Shown here one piece after another: positions 26,129 through 36,970 of a stretch of 64,000 nt of DNA (position 1 is the first letter of the stretch; every line of letters starts with the position of its first letter). The notes below the pieces were generated by a model. It saw nothing but the letters and a program-made list of their open reading frames with translations. It searched no databases and had not been told where the DNA came from. Both the position numbers and the translations under genes were made by a program. The DNA comes from Colletotrichum lupini (lineage: Eukaryota; Ascomycota; Sordariomycetes; Glomerellales; Glomerellaceae), in contig NC_064681.1 of the NCBI RefSeq assembly GCF_023278565.1, positions 2,046,001-2,110,000 of the forward strand, in the 5' to 3' direction.

Positions 26129-27918
26129 GGTGTTGAAGTTTGTTGAAATATGGCTAATGAAGATTCTTCTTCTCTCTATTTCCAACTTCAGACGAGCACC
26201 TCCATCGCTCTTAAGTATCCAGAAACCTCATCCCGCGTATGACCAGATCGTATCACTTTATGACTGGGCGACAAGGGATACAGCTGACACTGGAAAACAT
26301 CTAAGACTTTAGCACAATGTGTCGAAGCCAGTGAATCATTTCTTTCGCCCGAGCAACTAGAAACGAAGCCGCAATAGGAAACATCTTGCACTCCGAGAAT
26401 TACAGAAGGCAGCAATAGACCCCAATGGGGGCTCCATCTCGCCCGGTCATCGAGGTCTTCACGCCGACGCCGGAAGCTCTCAGCGTGATTGCGGAAACGC
26501 TTGTTATCGTAATCGCGTGATGTCGAGGTGCTGACCCTCTGGGCTGAGCGTATATGGTGAAGTGGAACAAACTGGGGGCCATGGAATCCGTCGACCCCAG
26601 TGACAGTTATCGTGAGCATGGCCACTTAAGCCCAGAGTTGCTCAGCTGCCAACGTAAGGCTTACATTTCATCAACACAATACCCGTCTGGGCAGTGTCTA
26701 CAGCTCCGAGTCATCGAAGAGGAGCCTCGTCAAGAGTTTAGAATTCTTGTTTCGGTATTGGATACACCGAAAAGACCCGTAAATTACTTCTGAATTCAGA
26801 TAGGCGGTGCCTGATTCTGATCACGCAGGCACACCAGGCTGCAATGTGTCTACGCCGTTCTGGCACATTAAGGCTGAGTGCGGCGCGGGGCCTTGGCCCG
26901 GGCCGGAAATAAATCCTCGGGTCGCGGAATAACAGTTGATTGTAGTCAGTACGATTGCCTTCAAGTTTCCTTAGCACTCAATTTCTCCTTCACATGACGA
27001 GAGGTCGGAGGTGTATGGAGTAGTTCGGTGAAGACAAACTTGCGGCTGAAAACGCCTAATCCGGACACCTTTTCTACTAAAATCAAAACTAGACCGGATT
27101 AGATCGAAGAAACAATAGGGTCAAAGTAAACTTCGCATCTGATGTATTCTTACACTTAATTGGGCAGAGGGTTTATGGACGAAACGGTGATGCTGTCCAC
27201 TCTAACGGAAGGTCTGGTCGGAGCTCAACGGTGGACGGGCCCCACCAGAAGCCGATCGAGGCGGCGGTCGGACGTGAGTAAATGCCGGAAACTACAATCC
27301 GACACGGTTCGGCGCCCCTCCAGACGGACCAAAAGAACGGGGCATCCTCAAACATGTATCACACCCGGATATCTTGTTTCCCCCAGAAGAAGTTCCGAAA
27401 AACAGATCATTGCCTTATTGGTGAGGCTGAATGAGCTCAAATGGGTGATGCCGCGGAGTCTATGGAGCGCGACAAAGCTGTAGTAGACCTGACCAAGCAT
27501 GTGTCAAAAGTCTATTTCAGCAGTATTTCTGCTAGCCATATGCGCTATTAGGCTAATATCAGCGCAAACTCTCCATCATGCCACATGGCCGCGTTTCTAC
27601 AATGAAAAGGAGGTGAGTCTGTGAGTACAAGTACACTTCTTCCCCCAGAAGCTGGGCTGCCAGAAATCACACAAAGCTTGGCGGCGTCTTCATCGTCGAT
27701 CCCAAAGTCCGCTTCCGAGATTCCGAGGTCGGCTCTTCACTGAGAACCCCGGCCCTCACATTGTAGAAGCAGGGGCTTTATGATTAACTGCGGGGAAACG
27801 TTTGTGGCAAATGTCAAGTATATGTTTGAAGGAACTCCAGTGAAATCGCAACCGATTCCGGCGGCCCTCTGCAACTATTCACCATAGCACATGCACCTAC
27901 AAGTGGCCGACTCACGAA
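26129..27918. other. Divergent promoter region, citrate synthase / DUF3500
   Basis: 1.79 kb between two genes that point away from each other. It holds a perfect inverted repeat (27056-27102, listed separately). Frames at 26188-26625 (-) and 27160-27483 (+) have no domain and look fortuitous. No gene is supported. Confidence 0.5.
27056..27102. promoter_or_regulatory. 9-bp perfect inverted repeat CTAATCCGG / CCGGATTAG
   Basis: CTAATCCGG at 27056-27064 faces CCGGATTAG at 27094-27102 with 29 nt between. It lies in the citrate synthase/DUF3500 divergent promoter. The related half site CGGATTA occurs at 29720-29726 in front of the P450. CGG-containing inverted repeats are typical sites of fungal zinc-cluster regulators; binding here is inferred. 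Confidence 0.35.
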
Positions 27919-29545
27919 ATGGAAAACACAGCAAAGACACCCGCCCATGACTATAGGCGTTATGTTCCGCCAAAAGGAAAGTACTCATCAAGTAGAACTT
28001 AGCTTCATTACCTTGTTCTCCTTTGCAACAAGCGGCGTACAGCTAACAACGAGCAGACTGGTCGCGATTCAAGGGGATAGACGTCAGTGATCCTCATAAG
28101 TACTCAGAGGCTATCCTGAAAACTCCGCATCTAGAGACTATCCGGGAAGACTGGAGAAAGAAACTTGATGCCCCATTCCACGGCGTCACAAACGATGGGA
28201 AAAGGAGAGAAGGCTTGTATCAAATTCGAGATGAAGGCGCGCCAACGAAACAGATGGTAAACACGAATGATCGGCTCCAGCTGACCCTACGTATTGCCAG
28301 CATGTGTTGACTCCAAACAGGTTGACGCGGCTTGTAGAGTGCTAGACTCACTCAGTCCGTCCGAAAAAGCAGATACAGTCTACGACTTGGATTCGGATAC
28401 ATGGTACGTTGCTTTTCCAGACAATAGGAACCAGATTTGACCACAGTATTGATGAGGTACCTTCGTCCGAGCAGCAGAAGATGGAGTAATCCAGAGTTTG
28501 TGTTGCATCAATGCGGTATACGCCTCGAGGACCTCGAGAAAACGAAAACAGAGGCCATCATAGGTCTCTTGGAGCAATCTCTAAGCCCTAGTGGTTTTGC
28601 CAAGGTCCGAGGAGCAATGAAAGTGAACAAGTTCTTGGGGGAAATTTGTGGAAAAGAAGCCATCTTGAACGAACACAGCTATTCGTGAGAACCCCGGTGC
28701 CTTCTTTCTATTCCATCTGACTAAAGATAATGCTTGCGTTCAGTTTCACGTTATTCGGTGAGCCCTCAGAAACAGAGCCCTGGGGTTACATGTTGTTTGG
28801 CCATCATCTATGCTTGAACGTTTTCATCGCTCGCCAGCAAATGGTGATAGGACCAGTCTTTATCGGCGCTGAGCCAAACGTGGGTTCTTCATCATCTGTT
28901 TAACCCAGGTCATTGATAAAGCTGACAGTGCGGAAGATCATTGACGAAGGCCTCGACAAGGGTCTCACGCTGTGCGCCAACGAGGGCCAGCTGGGCCTAC
29001 AGCTGATGCAGTCTTTACCTCCGATACTGCAACAGAAAGCTCAAATATACCCTACAATGAAAGATCCTGCAATGCCAGAAGGTCGGTGGAACCCAGCCGA
29101 CCAGGTAAGATGTTGTACTCCCGTCTGCGGATTCTTGGCCAACAGATATTTATAGAGACACATGGCCGGAGCCTTCCAAGACAACCGCGTGATTCCTTAC
29201 GAAGGCATCATTGTCACCGACATGTCCGAAGAGCAGCAAATACTCATCATGGCTATTGTGCATGAGTTCTTGGCCCTATGGCCTGCTGAGCCACTCCGAC
29301 ACCGTTTGAAGCAGATACTCAAGCACCTCAACGAAACTCATTTTTGTTGGATTGGCGGGTTCGGAGAAGATGACCCTTTCTATTACCGTATTCAGAGTCC
29401 GGTGGCACTCTTTGAGTTTGACCACCACTCGGGGGTCTTCCTGACCAACAAAGAGCCCGCCAAGTATCACATCCACACGATCCAGAGACTTCCGAATGGC
29501 AATGACTACGGGAGGGCACTGCGGGAACTGCTCCGACCTCGATAG
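27919..29545 (+). CDS. DUF3500 family protein, seven exons
   Basis: Exons are 27919-27991, 28057-28256, 28321-28403, 28475-28684, 28744-28879, 28937-29104 and 29156-29545, giving about 419 residues. Each junction restores the family sequence: RRWSNPEF, LFGEPSETEPWGYMLFGHHL, GAFQDNRVIPYEG, ETHFCWIGGFGEDDPFYYRI, VALFEFDHHSGVFL and HIHTIQRLPNGNDYG. The conserved His, Asp and Glu residues (FGHH, EFDHHSG, HIHT) suggest a metal-binding or catalytic site, but the family has no established function. It is common in bacteria and patchy in fungi. The acceptor of exon 4 is uncertain (28475 or 28457, both in frame). It is divergent from citrate synthase and co-directional with the P450 713 bp downstream. 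Confidence 0.85.
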
Positions 29546-30258
29546 GAAATGGACGATCTAGTATCCTCGTGGTTTTTTCTTCCGAAGCGCACTTTGTTGG
29601 ACGAATCTTGTAACATCTCCAGTTTTGAGTTTCTTGAGTGCCGAGCGTAGGAATCACATCCTGTCTTGGCGTGGTGTTAGGTGCATGAGGATCGCCACGG
29701 CCCGCTCAAGGCAACCAAACGGATTATCTGATTGACTTAACCACCATTTGTACGTCACATGTCAGCCGCATAGCTGTGGATTCTCGAGGTGCAGTTTTCG
29801 TAATGTGCCAAGACGTTGTTATGGCGAAGCACTTGGCCCCGCGACCGTTGGCGGAGGTGATGCGCCGTGTTAGAGCCCGCCGTCTTGGCCCGCAGGGCTT
29901 CACGGCTCGGGATTCTGAGTCGGCGGTGATCGCCACAAGTGACATCAGCCTCCGGACAAGAATCAACGACAGCATTTTGAGGATCATATCGTTGGAATAC
30001 CCTCGTGGGACGGTGGGTTCTTGGGACTTCATGGAGCCCCGTGCAGTTGCACTTTATTGCCCGAATAGCAACGGAGAATTGACTCTTAAGTCTTGCAGTT
30101 TTGTATCTTGCGTTCCAAACCTCAATGATATAAGAGACATGATGCAGCCAACGGCTTCAGGGAGGGATAATCAGTCTAGTCTCAAACCTTAACAATCCAG
30201 TCTCGGAGATTTATCATCCAGTCACAATCTTCCAACAACGTCAGCCCGTGTCACTGAG
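29546..30258. other. Intergenic: P450 promoter
   Basis: About 710 bp. A 138-codon plus-strand frame at 29776-30192 has no recognisable domain. A CGGATTA half site lies at 29720-29726. No gene is supported. Confidence 0.45.
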
Positions 30259-32102
30259 ATGTTGGATACAGTACTCCCGAGCCGATCCCTCGGTGAGGAG
30301 AAACCGACGGAGTTTGCCATCCTTTCACCAGCCCATGCCATTTTCTTCGTAGTAGTGGGCTTGCTGCTCCTTTTTCTCCACAGACAAGCTCTTCCCAAAC
30401 CGATTCCTGGCATCCCTTACAACAAGACTTCAGCAAAGAGCATACTTGGGGATGTTGCTTCACTGCAAGAGGGCATAGCCCGAACGGGCGCGTTCCAGAT
30501 ATGGCTTCACGAACAAGCGGCAAAGCACAACTCGCCCCTTTTCCAAATCTTCATCCGCCCTTTCGGAAAACCAATGCTCATTCTCTCTGATTTCAGAGAG
30601 GCTCAAGATGTGCTTTTGCGGCGGGGCAAGGAATTCGACAGAGCGAGCATCGTGGGTGACATGATCTCAGGGGCTGTGCCCAATCACCACATCATCATGA
30701 AGACGAACAGCGAGTGGAAGCACCACCGAAGACTCCTTCAGGACCTCATGTCTCCCCAGTTCCTGAAAGAGAACGCCGCGCCCATCCTCTACTCTGGCAT
30801 CCTGCAGCTCATTCAGCTCTGGAACGACAAGGCCCGCATTGCAGAAGGCCGCCCCTTCCAGGCCGACTCCGACATCTACTACTCCATTCTTGATGCGACG
30901 ACAGCCTTCTCCTTTGGAGCCGGTGCCAAAAGTGCCATCCGTCCTACCGTGGACCTTGTGAAAGGCTTGAGTGCTGATGACATTCGCCAGCTCCGAGGAT
31001 CAACGCCTGCTGGCGGCGAGCAGCCTCTGCACTTTCCCACTGCCAAGATCGACGAGAGCCTCAGGGCATCGCTTGATGTAGCGGATGCAATTGAGCAGCT
31101 TCAAGGGTCGCCCGTCCCTAGACTCAAGTGGAAACTCAGCGTAGAGAGGCAGCCCGCTGTACGCCAAGCGATCCAGATCAAAAACGCTTTCCTCCGCGAG
31201 GAGATCAGCAAGGCCCTGGACAGAACGCAGAACTCCAAGGAGTCCAAGGAGCATTCTTCTGCCGTTGAACTCATGGTTTCAAGGGAAAAGAAGCTCGCCG
31301 ATAATGATGGCAGGAAACCAGACTTCTTCTCTTCTATGATGATGGACGAGGTAAGTTTGAAGTATTCGCTCCGTGATCATTGATAGTCTCTCGTCTCACA
31401 CATCCCTAGATCTACGGACTCATGATAGCAGGGCACGACACTACCAGCACCACCTTAGGTTGGGGTGTCAAGCTTCTAGGAGACAACACAGACTCCCAGT
31501 CTAAGCTCCGCGAAGTCCTCGAGTCCGCCTTTCCCGACGCTGCTGCCGAAAACCGAAACCCGACAATCAAGGAGATCACTGGAACCAAGGTCCCATACCT
31601 GGATGCCGTAGTAGAGGAGATTATTCGACACGGCAGTGCCGCTGTTCTCCTGGATCGTGAGGCTGTTTGCGACACGGAACTCTTCGGTCATCGCATTCCT
31701 AAGGGCACCATCATCCTCTCGCCCGCCCGCGGACAGAGCATCCTGAAGCCCTCCATCCCAGTCGACGAGTCGATGCGCAGCAAGAGCAGCCAGAACGCAA
31801 AGGCCAGAGCCTGGGACGACGCAGACATCACTCACTTCAAGCCGGAGCGCTGGCTGGCCGATGCCAACGATTCCCCGCCCGAATTTGACCAGCAGGCCGG
31901 GCCCCAGCTTGCGTTTGGCTTTGGTACCAGAGGCTGCTATGGACGACGTCTGGCGTACCTCGAGATGCGCATTATCGTCACGATGATTGTGTGGAACTTC
32001 CAACTGCTTCCTTGCCCGAAGGAGCTGTCTGGCTACGCGCCCAAGGAAGGCTTCACGTATAAGCCCAAGGACTGTTATGTGCGCTTGCAGGCGCTTCGTT
32101 GA
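30259..32102 (+). CDS. Cytochrome P450 monooxygenase
   Basis: Two exons (30259-31350 and 31410-32102, 59-nt intron) give 594 residues. An N-terminal membrane anchor (FFVVVGLLLLFLH, about 33-45) precedes the proline-rich hinge KPIPGIPY. All P450 signatures are present: the I-helix AGHDTTS, the K-helix ExxR as EEIIRH, the PERW motif in FKPERWLAD, and the heme loop FGFGTRGCYGRRLA with its cysteine ligand. P450s use NADPH-cytochrome P450 reductase to hydroxylate or otherwise oxidise substrates at the ER. The long insert before the I-helix makes it larger than average. The subfamily and substrate cannot be told from sequence alone. Neighbouring citrate synthase, DUF3500 and FAD oxidase genes suggest specialised metabolism. 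Confidence 0.95.
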
Positions 32103-32954
32103 GCTGAGGACGAGAAAGTTGTACTTGCCATGTATTCTTAAAAATTGTCTTTCCATTCGGGTATGGTGATTTCTTGCTTATTCCAGCTAGCGAAGGCATT
32201 TAGATTGAGTTAAGGCGATCGGGATCGGGATAGAGGCATGCAGGTTCTACCAAATAAAGCACTATTCGATGCAGAGTCTCCATATGTACGTATCCAAGAC
32301 AATAGAAGGTGACTTGTAGAACATCTCGGTTTCCGTGATAGCCTGAGAGTATTGCGCCTCATAAACACCAAGACCCCGAAGGTGGAAAGAAACTATAGCC
32401 TTGAGCAGGTCATTGATTTTGCCGATTGGTCGACTAGCCTGTTGGCCCAGTGGAAGGTATCAAAAATTGAAAAAGAAAAAAAAACCAAAAGCTCGGGTTC
32501 TCAGTCCATGAATCGAACAGGCTACACCTACGAAACCCTCCATCTTTGCAGACTTCTCGAGATTTCATACCAAGTTCGTATACCAACGGACTAAAGCGTT
32601 GTACCGCTCGACCACACGGATCAAGGGGGCTTGGTTGACGAGTGAGCGATCCCAATCTGAATATAAGGCATACGCCTGCGGTTCCTGCCTGGGATGGATA
32701 GGATTGACGGTGCAGAAGGAAGGAAGTTTAGGCGACGGGCTTCTTTCCCATTTAGCCCATGGGAAGTATTTCACGTGCCATTATTCACATCACTCAAATT
32801 TCTGACTGCAGCACAAGCATGATATTAGGAGCCGGATGCCTCGCTTAAATGGAAATCGACGTTGTTTCATATCCAATTGATACGATTATTGTGAAGTATG
32901 TGACCCCCCCTCCTTTAACATCTTAATTCTTTTCTTCTAAAATTTCAGCAACGA
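32103..32954. other. Intergenic between convergent P450 and secreted-protein genes
   Basis: No protein gene is supported. On the minus strand a tRNA A-box-like TGGTCGAGCGG (32604-32614), a B-box-like GTTCGATTC (32510-32518) and a T-run just beyond occur in order, but no cloverleaf forms; see the findings. Confidence 0.4.
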
Positions 32955-33362
32955 CTAGGACGCTTGAGCTCCAGCCTCGAAAACGTTGATTACACCGTCG
33001 CCATTGAGATCAGCCGGGTCACCGGGTGCTGCGGGAGTTCCGTTGGGGTTGTTGCGGTCAAAGGTGCTCTGAAGCTGCTCGATCAAGCTTGAGCCACCGC
33101 CGCCTCCGTTTCCACCTTGCTTTGGTTCCCTCGTGTCCAAAGCGCTGATGTCTTGGCCTTCATCGTCATCTTCTTCGATGTTCCGGGCTACAAGCTCGTC
33201 AAGGTCTCTATCGACTAGGATAGCGCCGCCTACGTCGCCACCGGGGTTATTTGAGGCGACACGTGCCTGGAGGTCCGAGATGGCTTCATTGCCAGACAAC
33301 GGTTGGGGAAGTGCAGTCACAACGCTGCTCAAGAAAAGAATGGCGACGGTGGAGAACTTCAT
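32955..33362 (-). CDS. Small secreted protein with C-terminal EF-hand loop
   Basis: A single-exon gene of 135 residues from the first ATG at 33362. The N-terminus MKFSTVAILFLSSVVTALPQ is a clear signal peptide with likely cleavage near ALP. The mature protein is acidic (NIEEDDDEGQD), has a glycine run (GGNGGGGGSS) and ends with DLNGDGVINVFE, a complete 12-position EF-hand calcium loop (D1, N3, D5, G6, I8, E12). There are no cysteines, unlike most fungal effectors. A secreted calcium-binding or wall-associated role is possible; no known family was recognised. It lies between the P450 and the FAD oxidase, both in the accessory block. Real coding status is supported by the signal peptide and intact motif. 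Confidence 0.72.
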   Translation of the reverse strand: MKFSTVAILFLSSVVTALPQPLSGNEAISDLQARVASNNPGGDVGGAILVDRDLDELVARNIEEDDDEGQDISALDTREPKQGGNGGGGGSSLIEQLQSTFDRNNPNGTPAAPGDPADLNGDGVINVFEAGAQAS

Positions 33363-34176
33363 TTTTGCTGATGATAGGAAGGACAAAAGGTGGTTGCTGG
33401 TCGGCGGTATTGTAATATGATTATGAGAGTCGTAAGACGATGACTACTGCCTGAGTAGTGAGGAAAGAAAGCTGCAAGACTAGCGGAAGTTTACTGAGAG
33501 CGAGACGAGATACTTCCGAGAGTTAATAAGACTTAAGTTGCGTTACTCGTGAGGCGTCTTTTATATCAATCACGCTCAAGTGTGTCTACTTTCGTTGGAT
33601 ACCATCAGGCATTGAGTGTGATGTTCCATGATGGTGATGCAAAACTGTTTGGGTTTTTCTAGCTTGGGCATGTCAAAGTTGCCCTGGCAAGGAGATCCTA
33701 GAATATGAGAGGGATAGCCTCTCCAGTCTCCGTCGACAGAAAATGAGACGGTGTTTGACACGATGATGTGACTGCTGACTCAGGCGCACCTGTGCAAGGC
33801 AGAAAAGGCACTCTTAACATGGAAGTTGCTGGGGAAAGCTCCTGACTTATATGTCGTTGAAACTACTTATTGATTCCGTCTCAACTTCCTTTGGTGTGAC
33901 ATATGTCAGTGTCTCAAACTGCAGCCCCTATTTCCCCATCCTCTGACGTTCCCCTCAAGCTTAAAACTATCGTTGGCTAGCTAAAACAGCACCAGACGTC
34001 CACACCGGTGTTTCATCTAATCACGCGCGATCAAGCTATTGAATTCATCTTTTATTATTTCAGACGTCAACCTAGAGAAGATGCGTACCGCTTGAGCACA
34101 ACGCGAAAGCGATGCATCAGACCAACCCACACGCAGTCGCATGTTCTGTGGGACTTGATATGGAAGCCCCAGCGCA
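33363..34176. other. Intergenic: promoter of the small secreted protein
   Basis: About 810 bp upstream of the secreted-protein gene and downstream of the FAD oxidase. Small frames at 34008-34220 have no coding character. Nothing else seen. Confidence 0.45.
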
Positions 34177-35850
34177 CTACAAGATGTCCCCCACTTTGGA
34201 CATGTCAACAGGCTCTCTAAGCCTAGACTCTAGATCAAAGTAAGGCGATGGAACGCGCGGGTCAATTGCTTGTCCGAGAAAAAGGTCGCAGAAGGCCTTT
34301 GTTGACAGGAATACGCGGGCCATGCCTAGAAAGTTACCTTCCCATTAGCACAGGATGTAGAAAAGGAAACGTCCAAATGGAAAGATGCGGTTCGAATTTC
34401 TCCAGCACGATTATCAAAACATGGAGGTGGGAGACGTTGAAAAGACGCATGATGCTTACCGTGACCGTTGTAGCCACCGATGAGGTATTGGCCAGGCTTG
34501 CCAGGCAGCTCTCCTATGAAAGGCAACAAGTCCTTGCTGAGCCCCATGATGCCGCTCCAAGCAAATGGAACAGAATCTTTGACCCCGGAACTTGGGCTTT
34601 CGAGAGACTCCTGCCAGCCCTCGAAAGTCCGAGATGGCCCTTTTTTGATGAAGTCAAGCACCTCGGGAACGGCAAAGGAGTCATCGCAGTCTCCGTAGCC
34701 GCCTTCAGGCCCGTTCGGATGTGCGCCTTCTCCTCCACCCCAGATCAGGTACTTCTGCGGACCGGGACGTTGTATGAGATAGTCGTAGTTTTCATCGGAC
34801 ACGAAAGCAAAAGAAGTTGACAGCGGTAAGTCGATGTATGCGGGCGGAGGCGCGATGGCCGCAACGTGACCTTTGAGAGGAATGATGCGCCCATCAAGTT
34901 CCGGCAGTAGATGAGAGGCATACCCATTTGTGGCGTGTATCACCTTATTCGCAGTGATTTTACCGCGACTAGTCGTGACAGTCCAACTACCATGCTCACT
35001 GTCGGCTCGAGAAACTTTCAGCACTGGAGTGTTGGTCTCAAGCTGAAGGCCAGCCTCGAGAGACTTTCGTATCATGGCCATGGCCAGCTTATACGGCCAG
35101 AGACTCGAAGCAGGAAACGTGATGGCGCCAAAACAGCTCCTGATGCGAAGCGTTTTTTCGGCTTCAGCCTTTAGCAAGACATTGATTTCGGAGACGTCGC
35201 CGCCTGCTTCCTTGAAGCCATTGTAAGATGCGAGTCCTGCTTTCCAGGTGTTTTCCGTTAAATACACATCCGCGGACCGATATTCGACGAGGTCTATGTC
35301 TTCTTCTAAGCCGTTTTCTCGGATGTATGATAATGTTTCTCGGTGGTTGGCTCCTTCAAACGTGCACTGAGCGGCAGCTACTTGAGGGCCGTGTAACTTG
35401 GAGTATGCGGTGAATCCACGATAGCAATCGGGTTTGATATGGCCACCTACAGCATAATTGTTAAATCTCGCTGGGCTTGAATGTAATGTGCTGGTTGATA
35501 ATGCGAACTTGCTTACCATTTCTACCCGTGGCACCACTTACCGCGGCTCGGGCTTCGAGCATCAAGACGGACTTCGGTCTGCTAGGCGACTCATCTGTAA
35601 GAAGTCGATGAGCAATGAAGGCCCCGGAAATGCCAGCCCCTATAATGACTACATCTGCCGAGACTGGAAGGATACGACTAGAAGCGCTCAGGGTCAGCCA
35701 TCTTCCGAAGTGGCCACCGCATCAAGTGAGGATTCCAGAGCCGATAGGCATAGATTGCCCTGCTCACACTAGATCCTCGGCCCCAACGATTTTCGATACA
35801 CTTGAGAGAAGCTATGGACTTTTCCGAGGCAGAATCTGTGTTGGGGTTCA
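34177..35850 (-). CDS. FAD-dependent oxidoreductase (DAO family), 5' exon uncertain
   Basis: Reliable exons are 35701-35517, 35446-34460 and 34325-34177; a likely first exon is 35850-35801 (MNPNTDSASEKSI...), giving about 456 residues. ADVVIIGAGISGAFIAHRLL is the N-terminal FAD-binding Rossmann motif, followed by SGATGRNGGHIKPDCYRGF (the second half after splicing) and, near the C-terminus, YLIGGYNGHG joined to MARVFLSTKAF. This is the D-amino-acid/sarcosine oxidase-like (DAO) fold common in fungal genomes, acting on an amine or amino acid with oxygen as acceptor. The last intron, 134 nt, is long for this window. The first exon rests only on phase and an upstream ATG, so the true start may differ. 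Substrate unknown. Confidence 0.8.
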
Positions 35851-36970
35851 TCCAACTTACGACTGGTGGTTGCTTATGACTGAATCTGGTTCAGACTGCC
35901 AGAACGCAGATGTCGGTTTACCGACTGGCAACGTCGCCGTGTAAGTTGGGCACGATGCCATTAGTCAATATGCTTGATGACGGAACCAGACCTGCTTCAC
36001 GATATGGGCAACCTAGATGCGCGTTGTCTCCAATTTTGAAGGAGGCTATCTATCTAATGCTTGTATTGAAGATGAGGCCTGCACTGATAAGCCAGCTGGG
36101 TACCTGAGGGGAGCGCGGGGAACATGGCCACCCCACCCAAGCTAGAGTGTTCCCCACAAGGACCGCAGATGTAATGTCTGAGTCCCGAAGTTGAATACCA
36201 TCGCGAGGTCGGTATGGTGAAGACAAACTCGTGTGTTTGTTTCGCTTTGGAGATGGACTTGTTGGGTAGCGTAATGCCCCAAGCGACAAAAGTACACACA
36301 CTGGCCTCTGCGTCCATTCTCGTCTTGGAGAACGATGAGTTCGTCTCTCTTCAGTGCAGAAGAGAAGCGTCAGTTTCTCAATCGATTGGCCATGGTTGAA
36401 TGCTTTTGTCAACACGGGAAAAAATTCTCCACTCGGGCCTCGTAGTTGCAGCCTGTTCATCAGCTTTTTGATACAGTTCTCACTTTCATATCCATGTCGA
36501 CCAAGTAGGTAGCCAAGAGTCAGTCCCCATCAGTCAGCAGTCCAGCGAAAGTGTAGGCTCGTTGGAAATGTAGAAAAAGGTTTGATAGGCATCACGGTTC
36601 CAAAATGGGCCAGGCGATCATAGCCGCCGGCGCGTGCCCGTTGTGGAAAGCAGGCTGTGCAGTTGGGAATGGTAATTGGACCGACCCAATGGCTTTGCCG
36701 CCCAGAGTGCATGATATTACACGAGCCAGTGTTTGAGGTTGAAGTTGCAGCGCATCATTGCCTTTAAATGATGGACTCGACTCACAGTGGAAATAGAGTC
36801 AATGTTCAAGTACTTGATCGACCACGTCGTATTTAAACCTGGAAGTCATTTTGATTCTACTCTGGCATCTGTCTGGTCCTTCTTTAGCAGGAATCGCTTT
36901 CACAATTGTTAGAAATCATATCTTTGAGCCTAGCTATCAAGCTCCCAACAATTCCAAGACTTGCTTTGCA
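35851..36970. other. Intergenic: divergent promoters
   Basis: 1.1 kb between the FAD oxidase and the next plus-strand gene. Frames at 36050-36460 (-) have no domain. No gene, RNA or clear repeat is supported. Confidence 0.45.

Noticed and set aside
26188..26625. 145-codon minus-strand frame upstream of the citrate synthase
   Set aside because: Starts at GTG (first ATG at 26619), no domain, located in the divergent promoter.
27577..27800. Possible coding fragment (LGGVFIVDPKVRF-like) before the DUF3500 gene
   Set aside because: Too short, stops nearby, and the DUF3500 family start is already explained by the ATG at 27919.
29776..30192. 138-codon plus-strand frame before the P450
   Set aside because: No recognisable domain or signal peptide; lies in the P450 promoter.
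32500..32620. tRNA gene on the minus strand
   Set aside because: A- and B-box-like strings and a T-run occur, but the acceptor and T stems do not pair; kept only as a low-interest finding.
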